From Flavobacterium glaciei (GTDB lineage: Bacteria > Bacteroidota > Bacteroidia > Flavobacteriales > Flavobacteriaceae): a stretch of 36,127 nucleotides of DNA. Below, one piece after another: positions 17,648 through 26,633 of this stretch. Position 1 is the stretch's first letter; each line of letters opens with the position of its first letter. A program made the translations under genes and the position numbers. The stretch spans positions 1 to 36,127 of the forward strand of contig NZ_QQBA01000021.1 in NCBI RefSeq assembly GCF_003350545.1. Reading direction: 5' to 3'. Below the pieces are notes generated by a model. It worked only from the letters and a program-made list of their open reading frames with translations, had not been told where the DNA came from and did no database searches.

Positions 17648-18085
17648 TTATTTAACTTCTCTTTTTCTTTTTGGCAATATCATATTGGTTAGCTTACAAA
17701 GTGAAATTAAATTATTGTTTTCATCCGTAATTCGTATTTCCCAAAGATGAATACTGCTACCTTTATGGATAATCCTAGCGGTTGCCGTTACAATTCCGTC
17801 CCGTTTTGCTTTTAAATGATTGGCTGAGATTTCAATTCCACGTACTTCGCTTAATTCAGAATTTACATAAATCATAGAAGCCGCGCTACCCACACTTTCT
17901 GCCAATGCCACCGAAGCACCGCCATGTAGCAATCCCATTGGCTGATGTACGGACGGGTTTACGGGCATTGTTGCTACTAGAAAATCTTCTCCTGCATCAG
18001 TATATTCAATATTTAGAGTTTGCATTAAGGTGTTTTTAGAAACTTCATTGCAATATTGGAGTATTTTTTCTCTGTCGAATGTCAT
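17648..18085 (-). CDS. PaaI-family hotdog thioesterase
   Basis: A 145-residue hotdog-fold acyl-CoA thioesterase of the PaaI/YbgC type. The active-site segment is MGLLHGGASVALAESVGSAA (near residues 50-70), with His-Gly-Gly and the catalytic Glu of the following helix. The next strand reads RGIEISANHLKA, as in 1,4-dihydroxy-2-naphthoyl-CoA thioesterases. Its position directly upstream of isochorismate synthase makes MenI-like function in menaquinone synthesis the leading guess, but the sequence alone does not fix the substrate. Promoter at 18116-18145. Confidence 0.82.
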   Translation of the reverse strand: MTFDREKILQYCNEVSKNTLMQTLNIEYTDAGEDFLVATMPVNPSVHQPMGLLHGGASVALAESVGSAASMIYVNSELSEVRGIEISANHLKAKRDGIVTATARIIHKGSSIHLWEIRITDENNNLISLCKLTNMILPKRKREVK

Positions 18086-18115
18086 GTTATTTACTTTTAA
18101 AATGTAAAAATAATT

Positions 18116-18145
18116 AAAAGATAAGTTACAAAACAGTAATTACAA
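18116..18145 (-). promoter_or_regulatory. Promoter of thioesterase-menF
   Basis: On the minus strand TTG (18145-18143), 19 bases, then TATCTTTT (18123-18116). This differs from TTG-N19-TAnnTTTG at the last base only and ends 30 bases before the thioesterase ATG. Confidence 0.55.
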
Positions 18146-18201
18146 TTGTTATTCTGATTTCGAAAATAGATTTTTCCTATTTTTACAAAAAATATAACTT
18201 A

Positions 18202-19728
18202 ATGCGTCCTATTACATTACTACTTTTTATTGGAATAGTGCTTTCAATTTTTTCCTGTCGTTCCGATTTTGAGACCGTCGCAAGTACTGGCGATTTAGAG
18301 TTTTCTAAAGACACTATTTATTTGGACACCGTTTTCTCAAACATTGGCTCGAGTACGTATCGACTCAAAGTGTATAACAAAAGTAAGAATGACATTACTA
18401 TTCCAAGCATTAAACTAGCAAAAGGACTGAACTCAAAATACAGAATGACCGTTGATGGAATGCAAGGAAAAGACGGGAAAATTTTTAACAATGTGGACCT
18501 TTTAGCCAAAGACAGTTTGTATATTTTCATAGAAACTACTGCTAATATTGCTGATGCCAACCCGAGTGATTTTTTATACACCGATCAAATTCAATTTGAC
18601 AGTGGCGAAAATCAACAAAATATAGAATTGGTAACACTGATTCAAGACGCAGTTTTCCTATATCCAAAACGTTTTGCTGATGGAACTACTGAAACACTTC
18701 CTATTGGTAACGAAAAAATTGATGGATTTTATCTGGATGAAAATGACCCGATAAATGGGAACGAATTACAGTTTTCTAATGACAAACCGTATGTAATTTA
18801 TGGCTACGCAGCCGTTCCTTCGAACAAAACGGCCACTTTTGAGGCTGGAACCCGAGTTCATTTTCATGCTAATTCTGGGATTATTGTAGCTAATAATGCC
18901 TCCATAACTATTAATGGAACTCGCTCAACAACGGACAAACTAGAAAATGAAGTCATTTTTGAGGGCGACCGTTTAGAACCCGGTTTTTCAGATGTATCGG
19001 GACAATGGGGAACTATTTGGCTTACTAGTGGCAGCACAAATAATAAAATGAATCACCTCACTATCAAAAATGCAACGATTGGTTTGTTGATTCAAAATAA
19101 TGATGGCACAACAGTTTCTGTCAAAAACACCCAAATCTACAATTCAAGCAACTACGGAATTTTGGCGCAGACCGCAAAAATAAATGGCGAAAATATAGTT
19201 ATTAATAATGCCGGATTAGCTAGTTTAGCCTGCACCTATGGTGGAAATTATTCGTTTACACATTGCACTTTCAATAATAATTGGAACAGTTCACAGCAAG
19301 TGGCGGTTTTAGTTAGCAATAATATTTTGGGAGCTGTTCCAGAAGCAAAAGATTTAACTGCAGCCACCTTTAACAATTGTATCATTTATGGTTCTTATTC
19401 AAATGAAATGATTTTAAACAAGAAACTAGGAGCTACTTTTGAATACCAATTCAACAATTGTTTGATAAAATTTGATAATGTTTCCAACCAATTCACGACA
19501 AATCCCGATTATCAATTCAATACGGATACGGCACATTACAATGCGATACTGTTGAACAAGAATCCAAAATTTTTCAATATAGCACAAAACAAGTTCAATA
19601 TAGATGAAACCTCTGCTGCTTTCGCAAAAGGGAATTCGGCTTATCTAATTCCGCTAGATATAATAGGAAATACGAGAACTTTACCACCTGATTTAGGTGC
19701 GTATCAAAACAAAGTTTTTCCTAAATAA
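18202..19728 (+). CDS. Lipoprotein with probable right-handed beta-helix
   Basis: A 508-residue exported lipoprotein: the signal peptide ends in SIFSC, Cys19 being lipidated. Residues about 25-130 look like an immunoglobulin-like domain (FSNIGSSTYRLKVYNKS). From about 200 to 430 short repeating strands with Asn/Gly turns (FEAGTRVHFHANSGIIVANN, NHLTIKNATIGLLIQNND, and similar) suggest a parallel beta-helix. The C-terminal LPPDLGAYQ is common at the end of such proteins. No catalytic residues are recognisable; a surface polysaccharide-related or adhesive role is only a guess. Confidence 0.75.
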   Translation: MRPITLLLFIGIVLSIFSCRSDFETVASTGDLEFSKDTIYLDTVFSNIGSSTYRLKVYNKSKNDITIPSIKLAKGLNSKYRMTVDGMQGKDGKIFNNVDLLAKDSLYIFIETTANIADANPSDFLYTDQIQFDSGENQQNIELVTLIQDAVFLYPKRFADGTTETLPIGNEKIDGFYLDENDPINGNELQFSNDKPYVIYGYAAVPSNKTATFEAGTRVHFHANSGIIVANNASITINGTRSTTDKLENEVIFEGDRLEPGFSDVSGQWGTIWLTSGSTNNKMNHLTIKNATIGLLIQNNDGTTVSVKNTQIYNSSNYGILAQTAKINGENIVINNAGLASLACTYGGNYSFTHCTFNNNWNSSQQVAVLVSNNILGAVPEAKDLTAATFNNCIIYGSYSNEMILNKKLGATFEYQFNNCLIKFDNVSNQFTTNPDYQFNTDTAHYNAILLNKNPKFFNIAQNKFNIDETSAAFAKGNSAYLIPLDIIGNTRTLPPDLGAYQNKVFPK

Positions 19729-19812
19729 AAAGAACTGAATTAAGCCATATTATGCACCTAAAAGGTTTATTCCAATAATAAAGTTGGCTTATAACATCTT
19801 ATATGTTTACTC

Positions 19813-20007
19813 GTTGGGTGTATTTCAATTGTTTAATTTTTTAACCACATAGAAACATAGATTTCAAGATTTTGGAATGCGTTTCACTTTTTTAGATAAA
19901 GCCTTAGCTATGTGTATCCAAGACCCGAGCGATAGCGAACAGGCGAAGCAATTGGGCCATCCGTTTTTTTATGATATTAATTGAAATTTTTATTAATTAC
20001 ACCCAAT
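19813..20007. repeat. Mosaic interspersed repeat with inverted ends
   Basis: The outer ends are inverted: GTTGGGTGTATTTCAATT (19813-19830) against AATTGAAA...ACACCCAAT (19979-20007). Inside is a second inverted pair, CCACATAG (19844-19851) and CTATGTG (19908-19914), then an ACCCGAGCGATAGCGAAC stretch (19923-19940). Each piece resembles common Flavobacterium intergenic repeat modules, here nested together. No coding content. Confidence 0.5.
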
Positions 20008-20092
20008 AGTTATGTTAATAATTATGTTAAAAAAATCATAATAAACTTCATAGTTTCTTAACACAAACCATAATAAAAGTTATAATTTTGCG

Positions 20093-20100
20093 CGTCTTCT
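20093..20100 (+). promoter_or_regulatory. Candidate -7 box of the secreted nuclease gene
   Basis: TAATTTTG matches TAnnTTTG and lies 70 bases before the ATG. No TTG is found at the expected distance, so support is partial. Confidence 0.35.
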
Positions 20101-20170
20101 GTTTTTAAGATTTGAAAATCATGTATTTAAATCCAGAAACTAACCCCCATAACCAAAACAACTTTAAATT

Positions 20171-22726
20171 ATGAAAAAAATCTACTCTTTACTTTTACTA
20201 ATGTTTATGACCGTTGGTATAGCCCAAATACCAAGTGCCTATTACTCGACTGCAACTGGAACTGGCTACACATTAAAAACACAATTACACAATATTATCA
20301 AAGGCCACACTGATAACGGATATGCTGGTTTATATACGATATATCAAACATCAGATAGGGATTATTACTTTGAAAATGACGCAACAATTTTAGACATGTA
20401 TTCTGAAAATCCTACCGCAACAGATCCCTACAATTACTCCGCGGGAACAACACAAAGATGTGGAACTTACAGTGTAGAGGGTGACTGTTACAATAGAGAA
20501 CATATTATTCCACAATCTACTTTCAATTCTGCGGCGCCAATGGTATCCGATGCGCATTTTATAACACCAACCGATGGAAAAGTAAACGGACAACGTTCTA
20601 GTTTTCCCCATGGAAATGTAGCAACTCCATCTTGGACCTCTTTAAACGGCAGTAAACTTGGATCCAGTGGAACTACTGGATATACTGGAACAACTTTTGA
20701 ACCTATCAACGAATTCAAAGGTGACATTGCAAGAATGTATTTTTATTTCGCCACACGTTACGAAAACACTGTTGCTGGATACCCTTATGCTATGTTTAAT
20801 GGAACTAGTAATCAAGTTTTTACCAATGCTTTTTTAAACTTATTGATCACTTGGCACAATCAAGATCCAGTTAGCGCTAGAGAAATCGCACGTAACAATG
20901 CTATTTATAATTATCAAAACAACAGGAATCCATACATTGACCATCCGGAGTATGTACAAGCAATTTGGAACCCAACAGCTGATACACAATCACCGACTAC
21001 ACCAACAAATTTATTAGCAAGTGGCACGACTTCAAACTCCGTTTCATTAAGCTGGACGGCTTCGACTGACAATATTGGAGTGACTGGGTATAATGTATAC
21101 ATGAATAGCGTCCTAAAAACAACAGTAACAGGAACAAATACTACAATTACTGGACTAACAGCCTCTACAGCTTATTCTTTTTATATTGTTGCTAAAGATG
21201 CCGCAGGAAATTCTTCGGCTTCAAGTAACATCGTAAACGCTACAACTGCAGCTGGAACATCAATTACGTATTGTGCTTCTCAAGGAAAAAGCACAGCAGA
21301 TGAAAAAATAGGAAAAGTGGTTTTTGGCACTATAAACAATACCTCTTCCGGAACTGCAGGTTATGAAAATTTTACTGCAATAACTACAAATGTAACTGCT
21401 GGAACTGCAAATACAATTACCATCACACCTTCATGGTCAGGTGCTACTTTCAGCGAAGGATATGCCGTTTGGATTGATTATAACAAAAATGGATTATTTA
21501 CCGATGCAGGAGAATTAGTTTGGTCAAAAACTGCTTCAAAAACTACTCCGGTATCAGGAACTATCACGATACCTGTTTCAGCTGCATTAGGAACTACGAG
21601 AATGAGAGTTTCTATGAAATACAATGGAATTCCAACTTCTTGCGAAGCGATTCCGTATGGCCAAGTAGAAGATTATACTGTAAACATAGTTGCTAGAACT
21701 ACTGATACAACTGCCCCAACAGCACCTACAGCTTTGGCATCATCAGGAACAACCCAAACTGCAACTACTTTATCTTGGACGGCTTCTACTGACAATGTTG
21801 GGGTTACAGGATACAACGTGTACAGAGGAACTACTTTATTAGGAACTGTTTCAACTACAACGTACAATGTTACCGGATTAACTGCCTCTACAACTTATTC
21901 TTTTTCTGTTAAAGCTAAAGATGCAGCAGGAAACATTTCTGCATCAAGCAATGTTGTAAATGTTACAACAACTACCGGTGGTTCCACTGCAACCGATTTG
22001 CTATTTTCAGAATATATTGAAGGTTCATCAAACAATAAAGCATTAGAAATTTCAAATGCAACTGGCGCAGCAATCAACTTGTCGATTTATAGCATCAAAA
22101 AACAAACAAACGGTTCCGGTGCATGGAGCGCAGGATTATCACTTTCAGGAACGTTGAATAACGGAAGTAAATTCACTATTGTAAATAGTGCAATGGCGTC
22201 CAGTTGCTATCCAATAAGTTCTGCAAACATTTCTACATCAGCTACTGAAATGACTTTCAACGGAAATGATGCTGTAGGTTTATTCAAAAACGGAATCTTG
22301 ATTGACATCATTGGAACTTTTAACGGTGGAACGGCAAATTTTGCAGCAGACCAAACCTTACGAAGAAAAGCTACCGTTACATCTCCTACAACTACTTTCA
22401 ACAAAACAACCCAATGGGATACATTCGCATCAGACACTTGTAACAATTTAGGAAGTCGTATGGTTGAAAAAGAATCAAAAACTAGTATTTCTTTAGATAT
22501 TAATGATATTGCCATCTATCCAAATCCATCTAATGGAACTTTCTCCATCAATAATTCGAATAAAATGTATTCTATCGAAATTTATTCTATCATTGGGCAG
22601 AAAATATACAGTTTGGAAAACACCACACAATCTGAAATTACGATTCCCAACAGCATGCCGGGAACTTATCTAGTAAGATTACAAATTGGCTCTGATGAGA
22701 TTGTAAAAAAACTCATTATTCAATAA
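20171..22726 (+). CDS. Secreted endonuclease I with FN3, GEVED, lamin-tail and T9SS domains
   Basis: An 851-residue exported protein with signal peptide MKKIYSLLLLMFMTVGIA. Domain order: endonuclease I (about 20-260, with NREHIIPQSTF near 107-117 carrying the catalytic His, then DAHFITPTDGKVNGQRSS); fibronectin type III (about 275-358); a GEVED-type beta domain (about 366-512, ending PYGQVEDYTVNI); a second FN3 (about 515-600); a lamin-tail domain (about 607-745, LLFSEYIEGSSNNKALEI); and a T9SS type A sorting domain (about 775-851, IAIYPNPSNGTFSI to GTYLVRL). The two FN3 domains are also similar at DNA level, pointing to duplication. Such enzymes are released to degrade extracellular DNA for nutrients or biofilm turnover. 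Confidence 0.92.
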   Translation: MKKIYSLLLLMFMTVGIAQIPSAYYSTATGTGYTLKTQLHNIIKGHTDNGYAGLYTIYQTSDRDYYFENDATILDMYSENPTATDPYNYSAGTTQRCGTYSVEGDCYNREHIIPQSTFNSAAPMVSDAHFITPTDGKVNGQRSSFPHGNVATPSWTSLNGSKLGSSGTTGYTGTTFEPINEFKGDIARMYFYFATRYENTVAGYPYAMFNGTSNQVFTNAFLNLLITWHNQDPVSAREIARNNAIYNYQNNRNPYIDHPEYVQAIWNPTADTQSPTTPTNLLASGTTSNSVSLSWTASTDNIGVTGYNVYMNSVLKTTVTGTNTTITGLTASTAYSFYIVAKDAAGNSSASSNIVNATTAAGTSITYCASQGKSTADEKIGKVVFGTINNTSSGTAGYENFTAITTNVTAGTANTITITPSWSGATFSEGYAVWIDYNKNGLFTDAGELVWSKTASKTTPVSGTITIPVSAALGTTRMRVSMKYNGIPTSCEAIPYGQVEDYTVNIVARTTDTTAPTAPTALASSGTTQTATTLSWTASTDNVGVTGYNVYRGTTLLGTVSTTTYNVTGLTASTTYSFSVKAKDAAGNISASSNVVNVTTTTGGSTATDLLFSEYIEGSSNNKALEISNATGAAINLSIYSIKKQTNGSGAWSAGLSLSGTLNNGSKFTIVNSAMASSCYPISSANISTSATEMTFNGNDAVGLFKNGILIDIIGTFNGGTANFAADQTLRRKATVTSPTTTFNKTTQWDTFASDTCNNLGSRMVEKESKTSISLDINDIAIYPNPSNGTFSINNSNKMYSIEIYSIIGQKIYSLENTTQSEITIPNSMPGTYLVRLQIGSDEIVKKLIIQ

Positions 22727-22727
22727 T

Positions 22728-22755
22728 AAAAAAAGCGGCTATTGCCGCTTTTTTT
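22728..22755 (+). terminator. Terminator of the secreted nuclease gene
   Basis: A stem AAAAAAAGCGGC/GCCGCTTTTTTT with loop TATT begins right after the stop codon and ends in a T tract. Confidence 0.9.
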
Positions 22756-22918
22756 ATGTCTTAGGTAATTATTTACAAGTGATTCTAATGGATTTAACCA
22801 CTATTGTTTTACTACAAACTACAGTAGTGTTAGTGCTAACTTATAACTAATAAATGAGGCTGCACTATATTTTAATTTCAGTAAAGTACCTCACAAATCT
22901 AACTGTTGTATTTGATAT

Positions 22919-25900
22919 TTAATTATCTTGCTGACTGTCTTGTTTTACGGTTCTTGTTATGGTATCTTCACTAAAATCTGGTTTTACATAACCTAGCAAG
23001 TGGGCTACACCTTTCCCTAGTTTTAAATCTTTGTTTTTCTCCACCGATATTTTGAAATTCTCAGGTGTTCCTGATATTTTTAAGTTAAGATAATTTACTT
23101 TTTTATTGGGATCTTTATAAATAATTTCATCCTCCTGATTTACATCTACAGCTTCTTTTTTTCTTCCAAAAAGCTTTTGAAATGCAACGCCAGTAACCAT
23201 TTTTAGTGGAATACGTAAATAATATTCCATGTTCATATTCATGTCTTGACTTCCTGATAATTCAATAAAACCCAGAGATGAATTAACCAACATATTAGGC
23301 AAAATTAATTTTCCGTTTTGTAACTGTAAGCGATTTTCAAGTTTATCAAAGAGGATTTTTGTTAGATTTTTGTCTTTAAAAAAACTTGCCATAGCCTGCA
23401 TCGGACCAAAATTGTCCAATCTGCCGTTATCAATGGCAACATCCATCGTTATGGTAGATTCATCAATTATAGGTGTTAAATCGGTGTGCAATGCTATTTT
23501 ACCTGTAATTTTACCCGTAAAAAGTCCATGTACATTCTCTGAAACCATTTTGTCTTGTCCAAAGTTATCAAACTTAAATAATACCTCATCTAAGTTTACT
23601 TTTTGAATGTTTAAACTAGGATTTATATAGATGTTTTTAGGGTCTGAACCGTTTAAATATCCTTTGCTACTCACTGTTCCACCCGCAGCATTAAATTGTA
23701 AATTATCAAAAACTACAGTGTGATTTTCTTTCATTCGCATAAGCGCCTGCAACGATTTTACCACATATTTATGGTAATTTAAATAATTGATGCTTGCATT
23801 AACTTTTATATTTCTAAATGGAAGTTCAAACAAATTAAAACCACTGTCATGATCAACTTTTTTCTCTGCATTGGTTGGCGATTCTTGGTAACGCAACAGT
23901 TCATCAAAATCTAAATAAGAAGATTGAAAATTTAAAAAATCACCTTGCTTTTTATAAAACTCATTTTTCTTCAAATGATACTTTCCGCTTACTAGAAAAT
24001 TACTTTTACCTATTTTTCCAGAGATTGCATTCAATGTCAAAACATCGTTTTCGGCATGAACGTTGCCTTTAAAATGTTCGAAATTAACAGGATGTATTTT
24101 CATTTTTCCTTTAAATTCATCGAGATAAAAATCAGTTGATTGTAACGAGTCTTTATAATGTAGTGCTACCCTGCCGTGTAATTTTAATTGTTTGATATCT
24201 TCATTTCTGTACTCTTGTGGTACAAAATTTTCACCCTTATATGTAAACAAATCTTTAAAATGTATTTCATTTGATGTTAAATCAAATTCCATTTGGGTAT
24301 CTCCCATTTTTTTGTCTGCAAGCCATAAATTGTAGTTTTTAATCTTACCCTCAAAGTTAAAATCGGTTGCATCTATTTGCCCATCAAATTTGGAAACAAT
24401 GATTTCGCTTTCTGTTATTTTTAGACTGCCGTCAAAATCGTGGAAAGCATGCGGATACTGCTCTAATTTGCCATAAAAATCTTGAATGCGATAATTCCCT
24501 ATTGGCAATGATTTTGATTTTAAGAAGGTATTTGCCGCACCTTTAAAAGCAAGGTCTACTTTTAAATTTCTAATTTTTTCATCAAAAGGTTTCTTTTTGA
24601 TGGTATCATTAGCAGTAAGCTCTTTAAAATCTAATAATTTTGATTTGATATGAACTTCTGAAACCACTTCGCCAGCAGTTTGATGAATAATTGCTGGAAC
24701 ACTATTAATTTTTCCGTTCCACTCTAAATCTGATTTCCCGAGTTGTAAACGGCAGTACTCCATTTTAAAATCATTTCCATCCATAGTTGCTTTCAAGTTC
24801 AAATTCTTTACAGGCAAATGGTAACTATCTGATTTAAAATTCAAATTGGTCACTAATAATTCTGAAAAATAAGCTTGATTTAGTTTCTCCAAACTTCGTT
24901 CTGGATGCGCTAGATCAATGATATCATGAAACTTCATGCTGAGTTTCACATTCCCTGTTAAATTGGACAAATCATTCAGATTAAAAAATTTCGATAAAAA
25001 TTGTAAATCAAAATCTGAATCTAATTTTAAATCAATTTCAGGTGAGATAAAGTTAACTACTTTTAAATTTCCTTTAAAACGACCCGCTTCGGGCTTAGCC
25101 GAAAAATCATTGAGATAAAAAGCACTAGTTTCTAGATTCCTTTTTGCACCATTTGTAAAATACGCGTTGAATGCCATTTCGTCAAGTTTTTTATCGGTAA
25201 CTGTATTGTCAAAAAAACCATTTTTACAACCAAATTTAGCTTCAACAGCTGGAAGATTACCATTAGCTGATTTCCCTTTTACAGTTGCTAAAAAGAAAAT
25301 TTCGCCTTGATTATCGTATTTTTTCAAGGAGGGAATCAAGTCTTCTGGAGCAAACGCAATTAACAAATCAAAATTAGGTTTCTTACCCGAGAATTCAAGA
25401 TTCATGTTAAAATCATCATCTACATCAATGCTGCCTTTGGCACCAAAAAGTCCGTTTTCAAGTTGCACCGTCGAGGGTTCAAAAAGTAATAAATGTGTTT
25501 TTTTATGAAAAGATAACTCGGTACTTACTTCAAAATGTTTATTTTTTACAAATGTAGTGTCTTCGTTTTTCATGATATTTAAAACAAGCGCCGCATTTAA
25601 ACCCATTTTTATGTAGGTTTCGTCTTTTTTAAATTGCGTTTCAGCATTATCAAAAAAGGTTTGAACAACTAACGAATCTGCTAAATTTGTTTTTACAACA
25701 GTAACATTCTTAATTTTTACTTTTTGCAAATCAAAATGAAATTCTTCTTCTAGGTCATCAACTTTTTTAGTTGGTTCAAAAGCTTTTACAATATTAAAAG
25801 TGTTATCTAAATACTGTTTGATGTCAATTTTTCCATTTGCTAATTTTATAGTTTTAACATCATACGTACCTTGAATAATGGTCCATAAATCAAATCCTAC

Positions 25901-26200
25901 GTATATATCCTTTAAATTTAGAACCGGTTTTTCACCAAAATTTTTTGTTTCAAAAACCTGAAAATCCTGTATATCAATAGATATGTATGGAAAGTTTTCA
26001 AAAGGTGAAATTTTAGTTCCTGACAAGGCTATTTTGCCTTTAAAGTCTTGATTGGCTTTACTAATTAAATCTTGGACTATGGCGTCTTTTTTATATGCAA
26101 TTACTGCCGTGATACTACCAAAAAGTAAGATTGGTATTCCTAAAAACAATCCCAAGATTTTTTTCCAATTCATATTTTTAAAAATTGATTGCAAAGCCAT
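22919..26200 (-). CDS. AsmA-family inner-membrane-anchored giant protein
   Basis: A 1093-residue protein with a single N-terminal membrane anchor (KKILGLFLGIPILLFGSITAVIAY, residues 14-37) and a long periplasmic part rich in alternating beta strands. The N-terminal AsmA domain (KISPFENFPYISIDIQDFQV, LNLKDIYVGFDLW) and the C-terminal AsmA-like region (LDNFGPMQAMASFF, LNLKISGTPENFKISV) are recognisable. The family is related to bridge-like lipid transporters such as TamB and YhdP and affects outer-membrane lipid homeostasis. Met1 and Met10 are both possible starts. It stands alone, divergent from purL. Confidence 0.85.
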   Translation of the reverse strand: MALQSIFKNMNWKKILGLFLGIPILLFGSITAVIAYKKDAIVQDLISKANQDFKGKIALSGTKISPFENFPYISIDIQDFQVFETKNFGEKPVLNLKDIYVGFDLWTIIQGTYDVKTIKLANGKIDIKQYLDNTFNIVKAFEPTKKVDDLEEEFHFDLQKVKIKNVTVVKTNLADSLVVQTFFDNAETQFKKDETYIKMGLNAALVLNIMKNEDTTFVKNKHFEVSTELSFHKKTHLLLFEPSTVQLENGLFGAKGSIDVDDDFNMNLEFSGKKPNFDLLIAFAPEDLIPSLKKYDNQGEIFFLATVKGKSANGNLPAVEAKFGCKNGFFDNTVTDKKLDEMAFNAYFTNGAKRNLETSAFYLNDFSAKPEAGRFKGNLKVVNFISPEIDLKLDSDFDLQFLSKFFNLNDLSNLTGNVKLSMKFHDIIDLAHPERSLEKLNQAYFSELLVTNLNFKSDSYHLPVKNLNLKATMDGNDFKMEYCRLQLGKSDLEWNGKINSVPAIIHQTAGEVVSEVHIKSKLLDFKELTANDTIKKKPFDEKIRNLKVDLAFKGAANTFLKSKSLPIGNYRIQDFYGKLEQYPHAFHDFDGSLKITESEIIVSKFDGQIDATDFNFEGKIKNYNLWLADKKMGDTQMEFDLTSNEIHFKDLFTYKGENFVPQEYRNEDIKQLKLHGRVALHYKDSLQSTDFYLDEFKGKMKIHPVNFEHFKGNVHAENDVLTLNAISGKIGKSNFLVSGKYHLKKNEFYKKQGDFLNFQSSYLDFDELLRYQESPTNAEKKVDHDSGFNLFELPFRNIKVNASINYLNYHKYVVKSLQALMRMKENHTVVFDNLQFNAAGGTVSSKGYLNGSDPKNIYINPSLNIQKVNLDEVLFKFDNFGQDKMVSENVHGLFTGKITGKIALHTDLTPIIDESTITMDVAIDNGRLDNFGPMQAMASFFKDKNLTKILFDKLENRLQLQNGKLILPNMLVNSSLGFIELSGSQDMNMNMEYYLRIPLKMVTGVAFQKLFGRKKEAVDVNQEDEIIYKDPNKKVNYLNLKISGTPENFKISVEKNKDLKLGKGVAHLLGYVKPDFSEDTITRTVKQDSQQDN

Positions 26201-26633
26201 ATTTATCTATTAATGATTTTAAAAAATTACGAGAAAACTATCTTTGAGTAGTAGCTATAATCCTGAATTGTATCCTATCAGTAGCAAAAATAATTAAATA
26301 AAGCATCTTAACCTAAAAATGCTTTGATACCTAGGGACCTCTTGCACTAAAAATGAAGCACTATTAAGTTTTTAATTTCATTCTTTTGCCGCTCTAAAAA
26401 TTTTAAAATTTTAAAACAAGAATTTTCATTAAATTACCTTAAAGAGAATTAACTTTTTTTCAATCTTTCCCTACTTGCTTCTAAAAAAGTTAATCTCCGA
26501 AGCAGTTATTAAATGATTGCCTCATTAGAAAAATTACAGGATTGTAATTACAAGTAAAAAGGAACTTTATTTATGCTAAAATTGTAATCTAAATTGATTA
26601 AATTTGCACCGCAATACAACAAACTACATAACA
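26201..26633. other. Divergent spacer between the AsmA gene and purL
   Basis: AT-rich spacer without a supported gene. It has a 7-bp inverted repeat (26300-26306 with 26319-26325) not followed by a T tract, a plus-strand TATCTTTG (26239-26246) far from purL, and the purL -7 box at 26599-26606. No purine riboswitch or other known RNA was recognised. Confidence 0.45.
26599..26606 (+). promoter_or_regulatory. -7 box of purL
   Basis: TAAATTTG matches TAnnTTTG and ends 27 bases before the ATG at 26634. The alternative TTG start of the open frame (26604) falls inside this box, which supports the ATG. A TTG lies 14 bases upstream rather than 19, so the upstream element is unclear. Confidence 0.5.

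Larger units (their letters stand above)
19738..20170. other. Intergenic region with mosaic repeat before the secreted nuclease
   Basis: No gene is supported. It contains a mosaic repeat (19813-20007), and near its end a -7-like TAATTTTG (20093-20100) that probably starts the nuclease transcript with a leader of about 60 bases. No matching TTG is seen at 19-21 bases. Confidence 0.5.

Noticed and set aside
20982..21970. Repeated DNA that might be a CRISPR or satellite array
   Set aside because: The repeats are two FN3 domains in one open frame separated by another domain; no short direct repeats with spacers were seen anywhere.
26201..26633. Purine riboswitch before purL
   Set aside because: The promoter box at 26599-26606 leaves a leader of only about 20 bases, too short for an aptamer.
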